DNA of 64,000 bases from Klebsiella huaxiensis (GCF_003261575.2 NZ_CP036175.1:2852001-2916000), one strand, 5' to 3'; counted from the first letter of the stretch, positions 50,418 through 60,326 are shown. Notes: generated by a model from the sequence alone, not told the origin. Made by a program: numbers and translations.

Positions 50418-51109
50418 TTTGGGCCTCCGGCACGGACGTCGACATACTGCGGTGCCACGTCCTGGCTAAAGCGTCGTTGATAAGACTGCATTGGGGAGCT
50501 ATCGCAGGCGGTGGCGTTATCCTCGATAAACTTCACCTGCTCCTCCTCCCACACCGCATCCAGCGCCTGGCGGGTGTCGTCGCGTTTTTCCCCCGACACC
50601 TGTTTAGTGACACTGTCACTATTTAGTTTGCTATTGGCGATCGACAGCAACGCATCAAACAGCCGATAGTATTCGCACTCCCTTTGCTTTAGCCGCCCAC
50701 CGAGCAGGGCCAGAATCGGCGCGACGTTCTGTAACCCTTCGCGGGCTTCGTTCTCCGGTAAGATGCTCAGATACTCCAGATAGAGCGGCAGGTGGTCCGG
50801 CAGTTCGCGGCTGTTTAGCTGCAAACCGGCCTGTTCATACTGGCCCATTAAATCGACCATCGCCTGGCCGCGATCGCGGGATTCGGCGTGGACGTGTTCG
50901 AACACCAGCAGCGAAGTAGCACGCCCGCGTTCAAACACTTCGCACCATTCGGCCTGCCGGTCGAGGAGCTTCGCCGCCAGCAGCGGTCCGACGAAAGGCA
51001 GCAGCGCCGGAGCATCGGCGCTAACCAGCGCCAGCGCCTCCTCACGGTTCTCCCACAGCACCTCGTCCGGATACTCCAGCAGCAGGCCGATGACTTTGAG
51101 GATCTGCAT
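50414..51109 (-). CDS. narW: Nitrate reductase Z assembly chaperone NarW
   Basis: Encodes 231 residues, soluble, of the NarJ/NarW/DMSO-reductase chaperone (TorD-like) family: VIGLLLEYPDEVLWENREEA and FVGPLLAAKLLDRQAEW at the start, then RELPDHLPLYLEYLSILPEN. It helps insert the molybdenum cofactor into NarZ and is not in the mature enzyme. It shares one base with narY (TAATG) and 4 with narV. Confidence 0.91.
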   Translation of the reverse strand: MQILKVIGLLLEYPDEVLWENREEALALVSADAPALLPFVGPLLAAKLLDRQAEWCEVFERGRATSLLVFEHVHAESRDRGQAMVDLMGQYEQAGLQLNSRELPDHLPLYLEYLSILPENEAREGLQNVAPILALLGGRLKQRECEYYRLFDALLSIANSKLNSDSVTKQVSGEKRDDTRQALDAVWEEEQVKFIEDNATACDSSPMQSYQRRFSQDVAPQYVDVRAGGPK

Positions 51110-52653
51110 TATTCTCCCTCCCCGTGTTTGCGCACGCCACCGATGTCAATGGCATCAATGCGTCGACTGTTGAAGAGGTTGAACTTAGTATCCGACCCGT
51201 GGCAGCCATCGCCGAAAGTGAAGCCGCAGCCGTTTTTCTCCGGGAAAGCGTCTTCCGCCATTTCGCGGTGGCTGGTTGGGATCACAAAGCGGTCTTCGTA
51301 GTTGGCAATCGCCAGATAGCGGTACATGTCCTCCACCTGTTCCACGCTTAGGCCGACTTCTTCGATGGCGCGGGTATCGGTGACGCCTTCCACTGTCTGG
51401 GAGCGTTTGTAGTGGCGCATCGCCATCATGCGTTTCAGGGCACGCAGCACCGGGCCGGTATCGCCCGCACTGAGCAGGTTGGCAAGGTATTGCACCGGAA
51501 TGCGCAGGCTTTCCACCGCTGGGAGAATATTGCCGTTGCTTGGCAGACCACCGGCGTCGGCCACCGACTGAATCGGTGACAGCGGCGGGACGTACCAGAC
51601 CATCGGCAGGGTGCGGTATTCCGGATGCAGCGGCAGGGCCAGCTTCCAGTCCATCGCCAGCTTGTAGACCGGGGATTTCTGCGCTGCGTCAATCACGTTA
51701 TGCGGAATACCTTGTTTCAACGCCTCTTCGATCACCGCCGGGTCGTGCGGATCGAGAAACACGTCGCACTGGCGTTCGTAGAGATCGGTTTCATGTTCGG
51801 TGCTGGCTGCTTCTTCGATGCGGTCCGCGTCATACAGCAGCACCCCGAGGTAGCGGATGCGCCCGACGCAGGTTTCGGAGCAGACCGTCGGTTGTCCGGA
51901 TTCGATACGCGGGTAGCAGAAGATGCATTTCTCTGACTTGCCGCTCTTCCAGTTAAAGTAGATTTTTTTGTACGGACAGCCGCTGATGCACAGTCGCCAG
52001 CCGCGGCATTTGTCCTGGTCGATCAGTACGATACCGTCTTCTTCACGCTTGTAGATGGCGCCGCTCGGGCAGGTGGCGACACAGCTTGGGTTGAGACAGT
52101 GTTCGCACAGGCGCGGCAGATACATCATGAAGGTGTTTTCGAACTGACCGTACATCTCCTTTTGCATTGCGGCAAAGTTCTGGTCGTGGGCACGCTTTTC
52201 AAACTCGCCGCCGAGCAGCTCTTCCCAGTTCGGGCCCCATTCAATCTTGTTCATACGCTGGCCACTGATCAGCGAACGCGGGCGGGCGGTGGGCAGATGT
52301 TTACCTTCAGCCGCATTGTGCAGATGTTGATAGTCGTAGGTGAACGGTTCGTAATAGTCGTCAATGCCCGGAATCAGCGGGTTGGCAAAGATTTTAGACA
52401 GTACGCCGACACGGTTACCGAGGCGTGGAGTGAGCTTGCCGGTAATGCTGCGAACCCAGCCGCCTTGCCACGCCTCCTGATCTTCCCAGTTTTTCGGATA
52501 GCCGATGCCTGGCTTGGTTTCCACGTTGTTAAACCATGCGTATTCCATCCCTTCACGGCTGCTCCAGACGTTTTTACAGGTGACCGAGCAGGTGTGGCAG
52601 CCAATGCATTTGTCGAGATTAAGCACCATGCCGACCTGTGAGCGTATTTTCAT
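51109..52653 (-). CDS. narY: Nitrate reductase Z iron-sulfur (beta) subunit NarY
   Basis: Encodes 514 residues holding four Fe-S clusters that pass electrons from NarV to NarZ. Cysteine groups include CIGCHTCSVTC (about 18-28), CEHCLNPSCVATCP, and CRGWRLCISGCPYKK, where Trp replaces a Cys of one 4Fe-4S group to give a 3Fe-4S cluster, as in NarH/NarY. KCIFC and CSETCVG complete the set. It overlaps narZ by 4 bp. Confidence 0.94.
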   Translation of the reverse strand: MKIRSQVGMVLNLDKCIGCHTCSVTCKNVWSSREGMEYAWFNNVETKPGIGYPKNWEDQEAWQGGWVRSITGKLTPRLGNRVGVLSKIFANPLIPGIDDYYEPFTYDYQHLHNAAEGKHLPTARPRSLISGQRMNKIEWGPNWEELLGGEFEKRAHDQNFAAMQKEMYGQFENTFMMYLPRLCEHCLNPSCVATCPSGAIYKREEDGIVLIDQDKCRGWRLCISGCPYKKIYFNWKSGKSEKCIFCYPRIESGQPTVCSETCVGRIRYLGVLLYDADRIEEAASTEHETDLYERQCDVFLDPHDPAVIEEALKQGIPHNVIDAAQKSPVYKLAMDWKLALPLHPEYRTLPMVWYVPPLSPIQSVADAGGLPSNGNILPAVESLRIPVQYLANLLSAGDTGPVLRALKRMMAMRHYKRSQTVEGVTDTRAIEEVGLSVEQVEDMYRYLAIANYEDRFVIPTSHREMAEDAFPEKNGCGFTFGDGCHGSDTKFNLFNSRRIDAIDIGGVRKHGEGE

Positions 52654-55600
52654 TTTTTCGCCTCCTGAACCTGATCGCGACCTTCGTCATCCAGCCAGTC
52701 AATATTTTTCATTTTGCGGATCATGATGAACTCATCGCGGTTGGAGCCGACGGTGCCGTAGTAGTTAAAACCGTAGGCCAGTTGGGCATAGCCGCCGATC
52801 ATGTGCGTCGGTTTCGGGCACACGCGGGTGACTGAGTTATGGATCCCGCCGCGCCGACCGGTGACTTCCGAACCTGGAATATTCATCAGGCGTTCCTGTG
52901 CGTGGTACATCATGGTCATGCCCGGCGGTACGCGCTGGCTGACCACCGCGCGGGCGGTGAGCGCGCCGTTCGCGTTAAAGGCTTCAATCCAGTCGTTATC
53001 CTCAATGCCCAGCTCTTTGGCGTCGGTTTCGCTAAGCCATACAATCGGCCCGCCGCGCGACAGGGTCAGCATCAGCAGGTTTTCACTGTAGGTGGAGTGG
53101 ATGCCCCATTTCTGGTGCGGCGTCAGGAAGTTAAGCGCTTTTTCCGGGAATCCGTTAGGAGGGATCTCCTTCATGTGGCTGACGCTGCGGGTGTCAATCG
53201 GTGGACGATATGCCACCAGGCTTTCACCAAAGGCGCGCATCCAGGGGTGATCCTGATACAGCTGCTGGCGACCGGACAGCGTACGCCAGGGGATCAGTTC
53301 ATGAACGTTGGTGTAGCTGGCGTTATATGAAACATGTTCGCTTTCCAGGCCTGACCAGGTCGGGCTGGAGATAATCTTGCGCGGCTGGGCCTGAATATCG
53401 CGAAAGCGGATTTTCTCATCCTCTTTATTCAGCGCCAGATGCGCATGTTCACGTCCGGTAAATTCGCCGAGCGCCTGCCAGGCTTTTACCGCCACCTGAC
53501 CGTTGGTTTCCGGGGCGAGGGCGAGGATCACTTCCGAGGCGTCAATGGCGCTATCAATGCGCGGACGGCCTTTCGCCGGGCCATCAAGCTTGACGTAGTT
53601 AAGCTTGCCGAGGAAATCGACCTCGCTCTGGGTATTCCACGAAATACCTTTGCCGCCGTTGCCTAGCTTGTCGAGCAGCGGGCCGAGAGAGGTGAAACGC
53701 TCGTAAGTGGCTGGATAGTCACGTTCCACGACGGCAATCGACGGGGCGGTTTTACCGGGGATTAAATCGCATTCGCCCTTGCGCCAGTCGAGTACGTCAA
53801 AGGGTTGCGACAGCTCCGCCGGGGAATCATGCTGTAGCGGTACCAGCACCACATCGGTCTCTTTGTCGAGATGACCAACGCAGACTTCCGAGAAGGTTTT
53901 GGCGATATCCTTATAGATTTCCCAGTCGCTTTTCGCCTCCCACGCCGGGTCGACGGCGGCGGAGAGCGGGTGGATAAACGGATGCATATCCGAGGTGTTC
54001 ATATCGTCTTTTTCGTACCAGGTGGCGGTCGGCAGGACGATATCGGAGAACAGGCAGGTGCTGGACATGCGGAAATCAAGGGTCACCAGCAGGTCGAGCT
54101 TGCCCTCGATAGCGGCGGTTTGCCACTCCACCTCTTCGGGCTTCACGTCATCGGTCGCGCCCAGCTCATCGCCCTGAATCCCGCTGTCGGTACCCAGCAG
54201 ATATTTGAGCATATATTCGTGGCCCTTGCCGGAAGAACCCAGCAGGTTAGAGCGCCAGATAAACAGGTTGCGCGGGTGGTTCTTGCCGTTATCCGGCTGC
54301 TCGCAGGCAAAGCGAATATCGCCGGACTTTAGCGCCTGAGCGGTAAAGTCGGCTGGGGAAAGACCTGCAGCGGCGGCCTGCTGTTTGATGGTGAGCGGGT
54401 TGATGCCCAGCTGCGGCGCAGAGGGTAGCCAGCCCATGCGCTCGGCGCGGACGTTGAAGTCGATTAAATGACCGCTAAATTTGCTGGCATCCGCCAGCGG
54501 CGATAACAATTCCTGGGCGGTCAGCTTTTCATAGCGCCACTGGCAGGCGTGATTGTAGAAATAGGAGGTGCTGTTCATCTGGCGCGGCGGGCGGTTCCAG
54601 TCGAGGGCGAACGCCAGCGGCAACCAGCCGGTTTGCGGGCGCAGCTTCTCCTGACCGACGTAGTGCGACCAGCCGCCGCCGCTCTGACCGACGCAGCCGC
54701 AGAACACCAGCATATTGATCATCCCGCGGTAGTTCATATCCATGTGATACCAGTGGTTGACACCAGCTCCGAGGATAATCATCGAGCGACCGTGGGTTTT
54801 ATGCGCGGTATCGGCAAACTCGCGGGCGATCTGCTCGATATGCTGACGCGGTACGCCGGTGATCTGCTCGGCCCACGCCGGGGTATAGGCTTTCACCTCG
54901 CCGAAATCTTGCGCCGCGTTGGCGTCCTCTAAACCGCGATCGAGCCCGTAGTTGGCGAGGATCAGGTCATACACGCTCACTACCAGACCGGTGTCGCCAT
55001 TGGCCAGCGGCAGCTGTTTGACCGGGAGCTGATGAATCGTCACGGGATCTTGTTTGACGCTACGAAAGTGCGGATTTTCGTTGCCGCCGAAGTAGGGGAA
55101 ACCAACCGAAACGACGCTATCGCGGCTGTCCAGTAGCGACAACGTTAATTCGGTCTCTTGCCCGGCAGCCCGCTGCTCAAGGTTCCATTTGCCTTTTTCA
55201 CCCCAGCGGAAGCCAATTGAACCGTTAGGCGCGACCAGCTCGCCTGCGCTGTTATACGCCACGGTTTTCCATTCCGGATTGTTGCTTTCGCCCAGCCCGT
55301 CAACCAGATCGGAAGCCCGTACCATACGCCCCGGCACGTAGCTACCATCTTCGCGCGGGTCGAGCATCACCAGCATCGGCATATCGGTATAGGTGCGACA
55401 ATAGTTGAGGAAGTAATCGCTGGGGTTATCAAGATGAAACGCTTTAAGGATCACGTGACCCATCGCCATTGCCAGCGCGCTATCGGTTCCCTGTTTCGGG
55501 GCCAGCCACTGATCGCAAAGCTTGGCGACTTCCGAATAGTCCGGGGTAATGGCGATGGTTTTCGTGCCTTTGTAGCGCACCTCGGTAAAGAAATGGGCAT

Positions 55601-56390
55601 CAGGGGTGCGGGTCTGCGGGACGTTGGAGCCCCAGGCGATAATGTAGCTGGAGTTGTACCAGTCGGCGGATTCGGGGACGTCGGTCTGCTCGCCCCAGGT
55701 CATCGGCGATGCGGGGGGAAGGTCGCAGTACCAGTCGTAGAAGCTCAGGCAGGTGCCGCCAAGCAGCGACAAGTAACGGGTACCGGCGGCGTAAGAGACC
55801 ATCGACATCGCCGGGATCGGCGAGAAGCCAGCGACGCGGTCCGGGCCGTAGTTTTTAATCGTCCAGACGTTGGCGGCGGCAATCAGCTGGTTCAGTTCTT
55901 TCCAGCTGGAGCGGATAAAACCCCCTTTACCGCGCACCTGTTTGTAGCTGAGGGTTTTGACCGGGTCCTGCATGATGCTGTCCCAGGCCAGCACCGGATC
56001 CGGATGCTGAGCCAGCGCCTCGCGCCATAGCTCGATCAGCCGCTTGCGCGCCAGCGGATACTTCAGGCGGTTAGCGCTGTAAAGATACCAGGAGTAGCTT
56101 GCGCCGCGCGGACAGCCTCGGGGTTCGTGATTGGGCAGGTCAGGGCGGGTGCGCGGGTAGTCGGTTTGTTGGGTTTCCCAGGTGACCAGCCCGTTCTTAA
56201 CGTAAATCTTCCAACTGCATGAGCCCGTACAGTTCACACCGTGCGTTGAGCGGACAATCTTGTCGAACTGCCAGCGCTGACGGTAGCTATCTTCCCAGTC
56301 GCGGTTGGTGTTGTACACCTGACCGTGACCGTTGGCAAAGGTCTCGCCTTTCTGCTTAAAGTAGCGAAAGCGATCCAGTAGTTTACTCAT
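52650..56390 (-). CDS. narZ: Nitrate reductase Z catalytic (alpha) subunit NarZ
   Basis: Encodes 1246 residues, the Mo-bis-MGD catalytic subunit that reduces nitrate to nitrite on the cytoplasmic face. The FS0 cluster motif is STHGVNCTGSCSWKIYVKNG (His plus two Cys, about 49-68), with the further Cys in HEPRGCPRGASYSW. The Asp metal-ligand region NSSYIIAWGSNVPQTRTPDA is conserved. It differs from NarG in neighbours: narU upstream, nhoA downstream, which identifies the NRZ locus. In E. coli NRZ is low-level and RpoS-dependent, not Fnr-induced. Confidence 0.95.
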   Translation of the reverse strand: MSKLLDRFRYFKQKGETFANGHGQVYNTNRDWEDSYRQRWQFDKIVRSTHGVNCTGSCSWKIYVKNGLVTWETQQTDYPRTRPDLPNHEPRGCPRGASYSWYLYSANRLKYPLARKRLIELWREALAQHPDPVLAWDSIMQDPVKTLSYKQVRGKGGFIRSSWKELNQLIAAANVWTIKNYGPDRVAGFSPIPAMSMVSYAAGTRYLSLLGGTCLSFYDWYCDLPPASPMTWGEQTDVPESADWYNSSYIIAWGSNVPQTRTPDAHFFTEVRYKGTKTIAITPDYSEVAKLCDQWLAPKQGTDSALAMAMGHVILKAFHLDNPSDYFLNYCRTYTDMPMLVMLDPREDGSYVPGRMVRASDLVDGLGESNNPEWKTVAYNSAGELVAPNGSIGFRWGEKGKWNLEQRAAGQETELTLSLLDSRDSVVSVGFPYFGGNENPHFRSVKQDPVTIHQLPVKQLPLANGDTGLVVSVYDLILANYGLDRGLEDANAAQDFGEVKAYTPAWAEQITGVPRQHIEQIAREFADTAHKTHGRSMIILGAGVNHWYHMDMNYRGMINMLVFCGCVGQSGGGWSHYVGQEKLRPQTGWLPLAFALDWNRPPRQMNSTSYFYNHACQWRYEKLTAQELLSPLADASKFSGHLIDFNVRAERMGWLPSAPQLGINPLTIKQQAAAAGLSPADFTAQALKSGDIRFACEQPDNGKNHPRNLFIWRSNLLGSSGKGHEYMLKYLLGTDSGIQGDELGATDDVKPEEVEWQTAAIEGKLDLLVTLDFRMSSTCLFSDIVLPTATWYEKDDMNTSDMHPFIHPLSAAVDPAWEAKSDWEIYKDIAKTFSEVCVGHLDKETDVVLVPLQHDSPAELSQPFDVLDWRKGECDLIPGKTAPSIAVVERDYPATYERFTSLGPLLDKLGNGGKGISWNTQSEVDFLGKLNYVKLDGPAKGRPRIDSAIDASEVILALAPETNGQVAVKAWQALGEFTGREHAHLALNKEDEKIRFRDIQAQPRKIISSPTWSGLESEHVSYNASYTNVHELIPWRTLSGRQQLYQDHPWMRAFGESLVAYRPPIDTRSVSHMKEIPPNGFPEKALNFLTPHQKWGIHSTYSENLLMLTLSRGGPIVWLSETDAKELGIEDNDWIEAFNANGALTARAVVSQRVPPGMTMMYHAQERLMNIPGSEVTGRRGGIHNSVTRVCPKPTHMIGGYAQLAYGFNYYGTVGSNRDEFIMIRKMKNIDWLDDEGRDQVQEAKK

Positions 56391-56430
56391 GACATTTCTC
56401 CTGCTTCGATAATGTACGGCATCGTGCCAT

Positions 56431-56520
56431 TGCCGGATGGCGATGCTTGCGCATCTTATCCGGCCTACAAGACCGTTCGATCCCGTAGGCCGGATAAGGC
56501 GTTAGCCGCCATCCGGCAAA
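56431..56520. repeat. E. coli-type BIME between narU and narZ
   Basis: TGCCGGATGGCGATGCTTGC...CTTATCCGGCCTAC (56431-56467) and CCGTAGGCCGGATAAGGCGT...CCATCCGGCA (56483-56519). Unlike every other REP in the window this is the classical GCCGGAT/ATCCGGC type. It may separate stability of the narU and narZYWV mRNA parts. Confidence 0.9.
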
Positions 56521-56527
56521 TTTCTCG

Positions 56528-57916
56528 TTATTTTTTTGCTGGTGTGCGTCGGCCATAGACCAACCACGTCACCAGCACACACACGACGTAGAAGACAAAG
56601 AACACTTTCATGGCCCCGACCGGAGATCCGGTCATTGCCAGCGACGTACCGAAGGCTTTTGGGATAAAGAAGCCGCCAATCGCACCGATGGCGGAGATAA
56701 ATCCGAGCGCCGCTGCGGTATCGGTCACCGCTTCGTGCTGGGCCTGTTCGTCACTACCGCCGCGCTTTTTCACGCTCTCGATGGTGATTTGACGGAAGAT
56801 CACGGCGATCATCTGGAAGGTGGAGCCGCTGCCGAGACCGGCGGTCAGAAACAACCCCATAAACACCACGTAAAAGGCGAGGAAGCTGCCGGAACCGGAG
56901 CCAGGTAGGGTGAGGAACAGCAGGCCGGTAAATAGCCCCATCAGGATAAAGTTGATCAGGGTAACCCGGACGCCACCGAGACGGTCGGAGATAATGCCGC
57001 CAAAGGAACGGGCCAGCGCGCCGATAAACGGTCCGAAGAAGGCCAGTTTGAGGATGTTAACCTCCGGAAACTGCGTTTTTGCCAGCATGGCAAAACCAGC
57101 GGAAAAGCCGATAAAGGAGCCAAAAGTCGCGAGGTAGAGCAGGCTCAGCAGCCACATATGCGGTCGCTTCAGAACGGGCAACTGATCGCGAATGGATGCC
57201 TTTGAGCTGGCGATATCGTTCATGCCTACCCAGGCGGCAATGGTGGCGATGACCAGCAGCGGTACCCAGATGATGGCGGCGTTGCTCAGCGCCAGCGTGG
57301 AACCATCCTCCTGAGGAACCCCGTGAACGCCGAGGAACGCGAATATCGGCAGGAAGATCACCGCCGGAGCAATCATTTGCATCACGCTGACGCCGAGGTT
57401 GCCGAGCCCGCCGTTCACCCCCAGCGCGCTGCCCTGCTTGGCTTTAGGAAAGAAAAAGCTGATATTTCCCATGCTGGAAGCAAAGTTAGCGCCAGCAAAA
57501 CCGCACAGCAGGGCAATTGTGATAAATACCCAAAATGGAGTAGCGGTATTTTGAATAGCAATTCCCAGCCAGATGCAAGGCACCACCAGAATAATCGTGC
57601 TTAATACCGTCCAGTAGCGCCCGCCAAATATAGGTACCATAAAGGAGTAGGGGACGCGTAATATTGCGCCAGATAGTGAAGGCAGGGCGGTTAATAAAAA
57701 GAGTTGGTCGGTGGTGAAATTAAATCCGACTTTATTGAGATTGACCGCGACGGCACTAAATAACATCCAGACGCAAAAGGCGAGTAGCAGACAGGCCACA
57801 GAAATGCAAAGATTCCTCCGCGCTATTTTCTTTCCCTTATTTTCCCAGAATGCCCCGTTTTCTGGCTTCCACTCTTTTAAAAGGTAATGATTCTTCTTCT
57901 CATTTTCTGTCGACAT
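56528..57916 (-). CDS. narU: Nitrate/nitrite transporter NarU
   Basis: Encodes 462 residues, 12 helices, nitrate/nitrite porter (NNP) family. Nitrate signature regions FAGANFASSMGNISFFFPKA and GLGSGSTFQMIAVIFRQITI are clear, and the length equals E. coli NarU. It is the first gene of narUZYWV and moves nitrate in and nitrite out. It begins MSTENEKKNHYLLKEWKPEN, close to E. coli NarU. The AT-rich 188 bp upstream probably hold its promoter. Confidence 0.94.
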   Translation of the reverse strand: MSTENEKKNHYLLKEWKPENGAFWENKGKKIARRNLCISVACLLLAFCVWMLFSAVAVNLNKVGFNFTTDQLFLLTALPSLSGAILRVPYSFMVPIFGGRYWTVLSTIILVVPCIWLGIAIQNTATPFWVFITIALLCGFAGANFASSMGNISFFFPKAKQGSALGVNGGLGNLGVSVMQMIAPAVIFLPIFAFLGVHGVPQEDGSTLALSNAAIIWVPLLVIATIAAWVGMNDIASSKASIRDQLPVLKRPHMWLLSLLYLATFGSFIGFSAGFAMLAKTQFPEVNILKLAFFGPFIGALARSFGGIISDRLGGVRVTLINFILMGLFTGLLFLTLPGSGSGSFLAFYVVFMGLFLTAGLGSGSTFQMIAVIFRQITIESVKKRGGSDEQAQHEAVTDTAAALGFISAIGAIGGFFIPKAFGTSLAMTGSPVGAMKVFFVFYVVCVLVTWLVYGRRTPAKK

Positions 57917-58040
57917 ATTGCCCTCGAATGAACAGTATTCAGTGAAAAGAATAAATAAGTAAAAACAGTAAATTAAGAAAATACTGTATGCAGAGGTGGT
58001 TTTTTTATCCGTTGTAATGATTGAAGAATAGATAAGAAAA

Positions 58041-58061
58041 GCGCGTCATAAGAAGACGCGC
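58041..58061 (-). terminator. Terminator of smvR
   Basis: Stem GCGCGTC (58041-58047) / GACGCGC (58055-58061) with an ATAAGAA loop, followed on the minus strand by TTTTCTT. It lies 44 bp after the smvR stop and just before the narU promoter region. Confidence 0.72.
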
Positions 58062-58104
58062 GAATAATAGGGGGGGATTATTTGTTACAGAATGTAACGT
58101 TGAA

Positions 58105-58680
58105 TTAAAATAACTCCATCGATATATAATAGTTTATATAACGATTAAAGGTGGCATCATCAATTTCCTGCATCCCCAATGCGTAAATACCATCGAGGCC
58201 GCAGACCAGGGCGATCAGCCGCCAGGCGATACTTTCCGCGTTGTCCTTGGGCTGAAACTCACCCGCCTCGATTCCGCCGTGGATAATCTTCAGCGTCTCT
58301 TCATGCCACATGCTCATGGTTAAAAGGTATGCGCCTTTGATATCGCTGTCGCTGTCGGCTAGCAGTTGTGCTTCGCGCCATAAGCGAATATAGGGCTCAA
58401 GCCTGCCGTCATCGCTCCCGATCATTGAAAAAAGGCGCTCGCGCCAGCTGGCATTATTGCTGACCAGCGGCATATCGAGCATTTCTCGGATCAGGCGCAC
58501 AAAGGTATGGGCTTTTAACTCGCCAGTGGAAGTGAAGTGGTGATGCAACTGCCCGGCAGCTACGCCAGCCTCAGCCGCTATCTGGCGAACGGTCATCGCG
58601 CCCAATCCGCCTCTTAGCGCCACGCGCATGGCTGCCAGCACAATGACTTCCCGACGCGCATCGCGATTTAAATAGCTCAT
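58105..58680 (-). CDS. smvR: TetR-family repressor SmvR
   Basis: Encodes 191 residues from ATG 58678-58680; the frame stays open upstream but runs through the promoter region. The TetR HTH is MTVRQIAAEAGVAAGQLHHH, then a ligand domain with MSMWHEETLKIIHGGIEAGE. It is divergent from smvA and repression of smvA is known in Klebsiella, where loss of SmvR raises chlorhexidine and octenidine tolerance. The gene is intact here. Confidence 0.88.
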   Translation of the reverse strand: MSYLNRDARREVIVLAAMRVALRGGLGAMTVRQIAAEAGVAAGQLHHHFTSTGELKAHTFVRLIREMLDMPLVSNNASWRERLFSMIGSDDGRLEPYIRLWREAQLLADSDSDIKGAYLLTMSMWHEETLKIIHGGIEAGEFQPKDNAESIAWRLIALVCGLDGIYALGMQEIDDATFNRYINYYISMELF

Positions 58681-58723
58681 AACGTTCCGTGCCCCCTGAT
58701 TTTTTGGCGATAGTAACAAAAAG

Positions 58724-58775
58724 TTGGACACTCGTTCAACATTGCGGCAGGATCGCCATCCTGGACAAATGTCCA
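58724..58775. promoter_or_regulatory. smvR-smvA operator region
   Basis: Perfect inverted repeat TGGACA-AA-TGTCCA (58762-58775) plus a further TTGGACA half-site (58724-58730) in the 120-bp divergent region. This is the likely SmvR binding site; it lies 25 bp before the smvA ATG. Confidence 0.75.
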
Positions 58776-58800
58776 ATTTTCAACATTGAGGAAAAGTAGT

Positions 58801-60291
58801 ATGTCTCGGCAATGGTTGACGCTGATGGCGATTTTGTTGGTTTATATTCCGGTGGCGATTGACGCCACGGTACTGCATGTGGCTGCGCCGACGCTAAGCG
58901 TGGCGCTGGGAACCAGCGGCAATGAGCTGCTGTGGATTATTGATATCTATTCGCTGGTGATGGCCGGTATGGTGTTGCCGATGGGCGCTCTGGGCGACAA
59001 AATCGGCTTCAAACGGCTGCTGCTGCTCGGTAGCGGTATTTTTGGTGTGGCATCGCTGGCGGCGGCGTTTTCACCTACGGCAGCGACGCTAATTGCTTCC
59101 CGCGCGCTGTTAGCGGTAGGAGCCGCGATGATCGTCCCGGCAACGCTTGCCGGGATCCGTAGCACTTTCTCGGAAGCCCGTCATCGTAACATGGCGCTTG
59201 GCCTGTGGGCGGCGGTCGGCTCCGGTGGTGCGGCATTCGGCCCGCTGGTCGGCGGCATACTGCTGGAGAATTTCTATTGGGGCTCGGTATTCCTGATCAA
59301 CGTACCGATCGTGCTGGTGGTGATGGCAATTAATGCCAAAGTGGTCCCACGCCAGCCTGCGCGTCGTGAACAACCGCTCAATTTATTCCAGGCGTTGATC
59401 CTTATTGCCGCCATACTGATGCTGGTATTTAGCGCCAAAACGGCGCTGAAAGGGCAAATGGCGCTGTGGATAACCGGACTGGTGGCGATTGCTGGCGCGG
59501 CGATGCTGACCTGGTTTGTGCGTAAACAGCTCTCAGCGGCACGCCCGATGGTCGATATGCGTCTGTTTACCCACCGCATTATTTTAAGTGGTGTGATGAT
59601 GGCGATGACGGCGCTGATTACCCTGGTCGGCTTCGAGCTGCTGATGGCGCAGGAGTTACAGTTTGTGCATAACAAAACGCCTTTTGAGGCCGGGTTATTT
59701 ATGCTGCCAGTGATGGTGGCGAGCGGGTTTAGCGGGCCGATTGCCGGGATGCTGGTGTCACGATTAGGGCTGCGCGAGGTGGCGACCGGCGGCATGTTGC
59801 TGAGCGCCCTGAGCTTCCTCGGCCTGTCGATGACCGATTTCAGCACTCAGCAATGGCAGGCCTGGGGGCTGATGACGCTGCTGGGCTTCAGCGTCGCCAG
59901 CGCGCTGCTCGCGTCCAGTTCAGCAATTATGGCCGCCGCGCCGAAAGAGAAAGCCGCAGCGGCAGGAGCCATTGAAACTATGGCCTACGAGCTGGGCGCA
60001 GGACTGGGGATTGCGCTATTTGGCCTGATCCTGACTCGTAGCTACACGTCGTCAATTATTCTGCCGACGGGCGTGGACGGCGCGGCGGCAGAGCAGGCGT
60101 CATCATCGATTAGCGAGGCGATTAAGCTGGCGCAGTCGATGCCCGCCATTCCGGCGCAGAGTCTGATTGAGGCGGCGAAGACGGCGTTTATCAGCTCGCA
60201 CAGCATCGTGCTGGCGACGGCCGGCGTCCTGCTTTTACTGCTGACGGCAGGTATCTGGCGCAGCCTGGCGAAAGCGCCGGAATTGAATTAA
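58801..60291 (+). CDS. smvA: MFS efflux pump SmvA
   Basis: Encodes 496 residues from ATG 58801 (GAGGA 8 bases upstream; the upstream TTG at 58786 is unlikely). It is a 14-helix DHA2 (QacA-like) drug/H+ antiporter: ILLVYIPVAIDATVLHVAAP (11-30) and WIIDIYSLVMAGMVLPMGAL are the helix-1 and motif-D1 regions. SmvA exports methyl viologen and cationic biocides (chlorhexidine, quaternary ammonium compounds). Control by SmvR is expected. Confidence 0.92.
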   Translation: MSRQWLTLMAILLVYIPVAIDATVLHVAAPTLSVALGTSGNELLWIIDIYSLVMAGMVLPMGALGDKIGFKRLLLLGSGIFGVASLAAAFSPTAATLIASRALLAVGAAMIVPATLAGIRSTFSEARHRNMALGLWAAVGSGGAAFGPLVGGILLENFYWGSVFLINVPIVLVVMAINAKVVPRQPARREQPLNLFQALILIAAILMLVFSAKTALKGQMALWITGLVAIAGAAMLTWFVRKQLSAARPMVDMRLFTHRIILSGVMMAMTALITLVGFELLMAQELQFVHNKTPFEAGLFMLPVMVASGFSGPIAGMLVSRLGLREVATGGMLLSALSFLGLSMTDFSTQQWQAWGLMTLLGFSVASALLASSSAIMAAAPKEKAAAAGAIETMAYELGAGLGIALFGLILTRSYTSSIILPTGVDGAAAEQASSSISEAIKLAQSMPAIPAQSLIEAAKTAFISSHSIVLATAGVLLLLLTAGIWRSLAKAPELN

Positions 60292-60294
60292 TTC

Positions 60295-60326
60295 CTTTTG
60301 CCGGAGCTATTCTCCGGCTTTTATTT
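60295..60326 (+). terminator. Rho-independent terminator of smvA
   Basis: Stem GCCGGAG (60300-60306) / CTCCGGC (60312-60318), 5-nt loop, then TTTTATTT. Located 8 bp after the smvA stop. Confidence 0.88.

Noticed and set aside
49737..57916. Assignment as narKGHJI (respiratory nitrate reductase A).
   Set aside because: narU-type transporter sequence, the adjacent nhoA gene and absence of narXL point to the NRZ (narUZYWV) locus.
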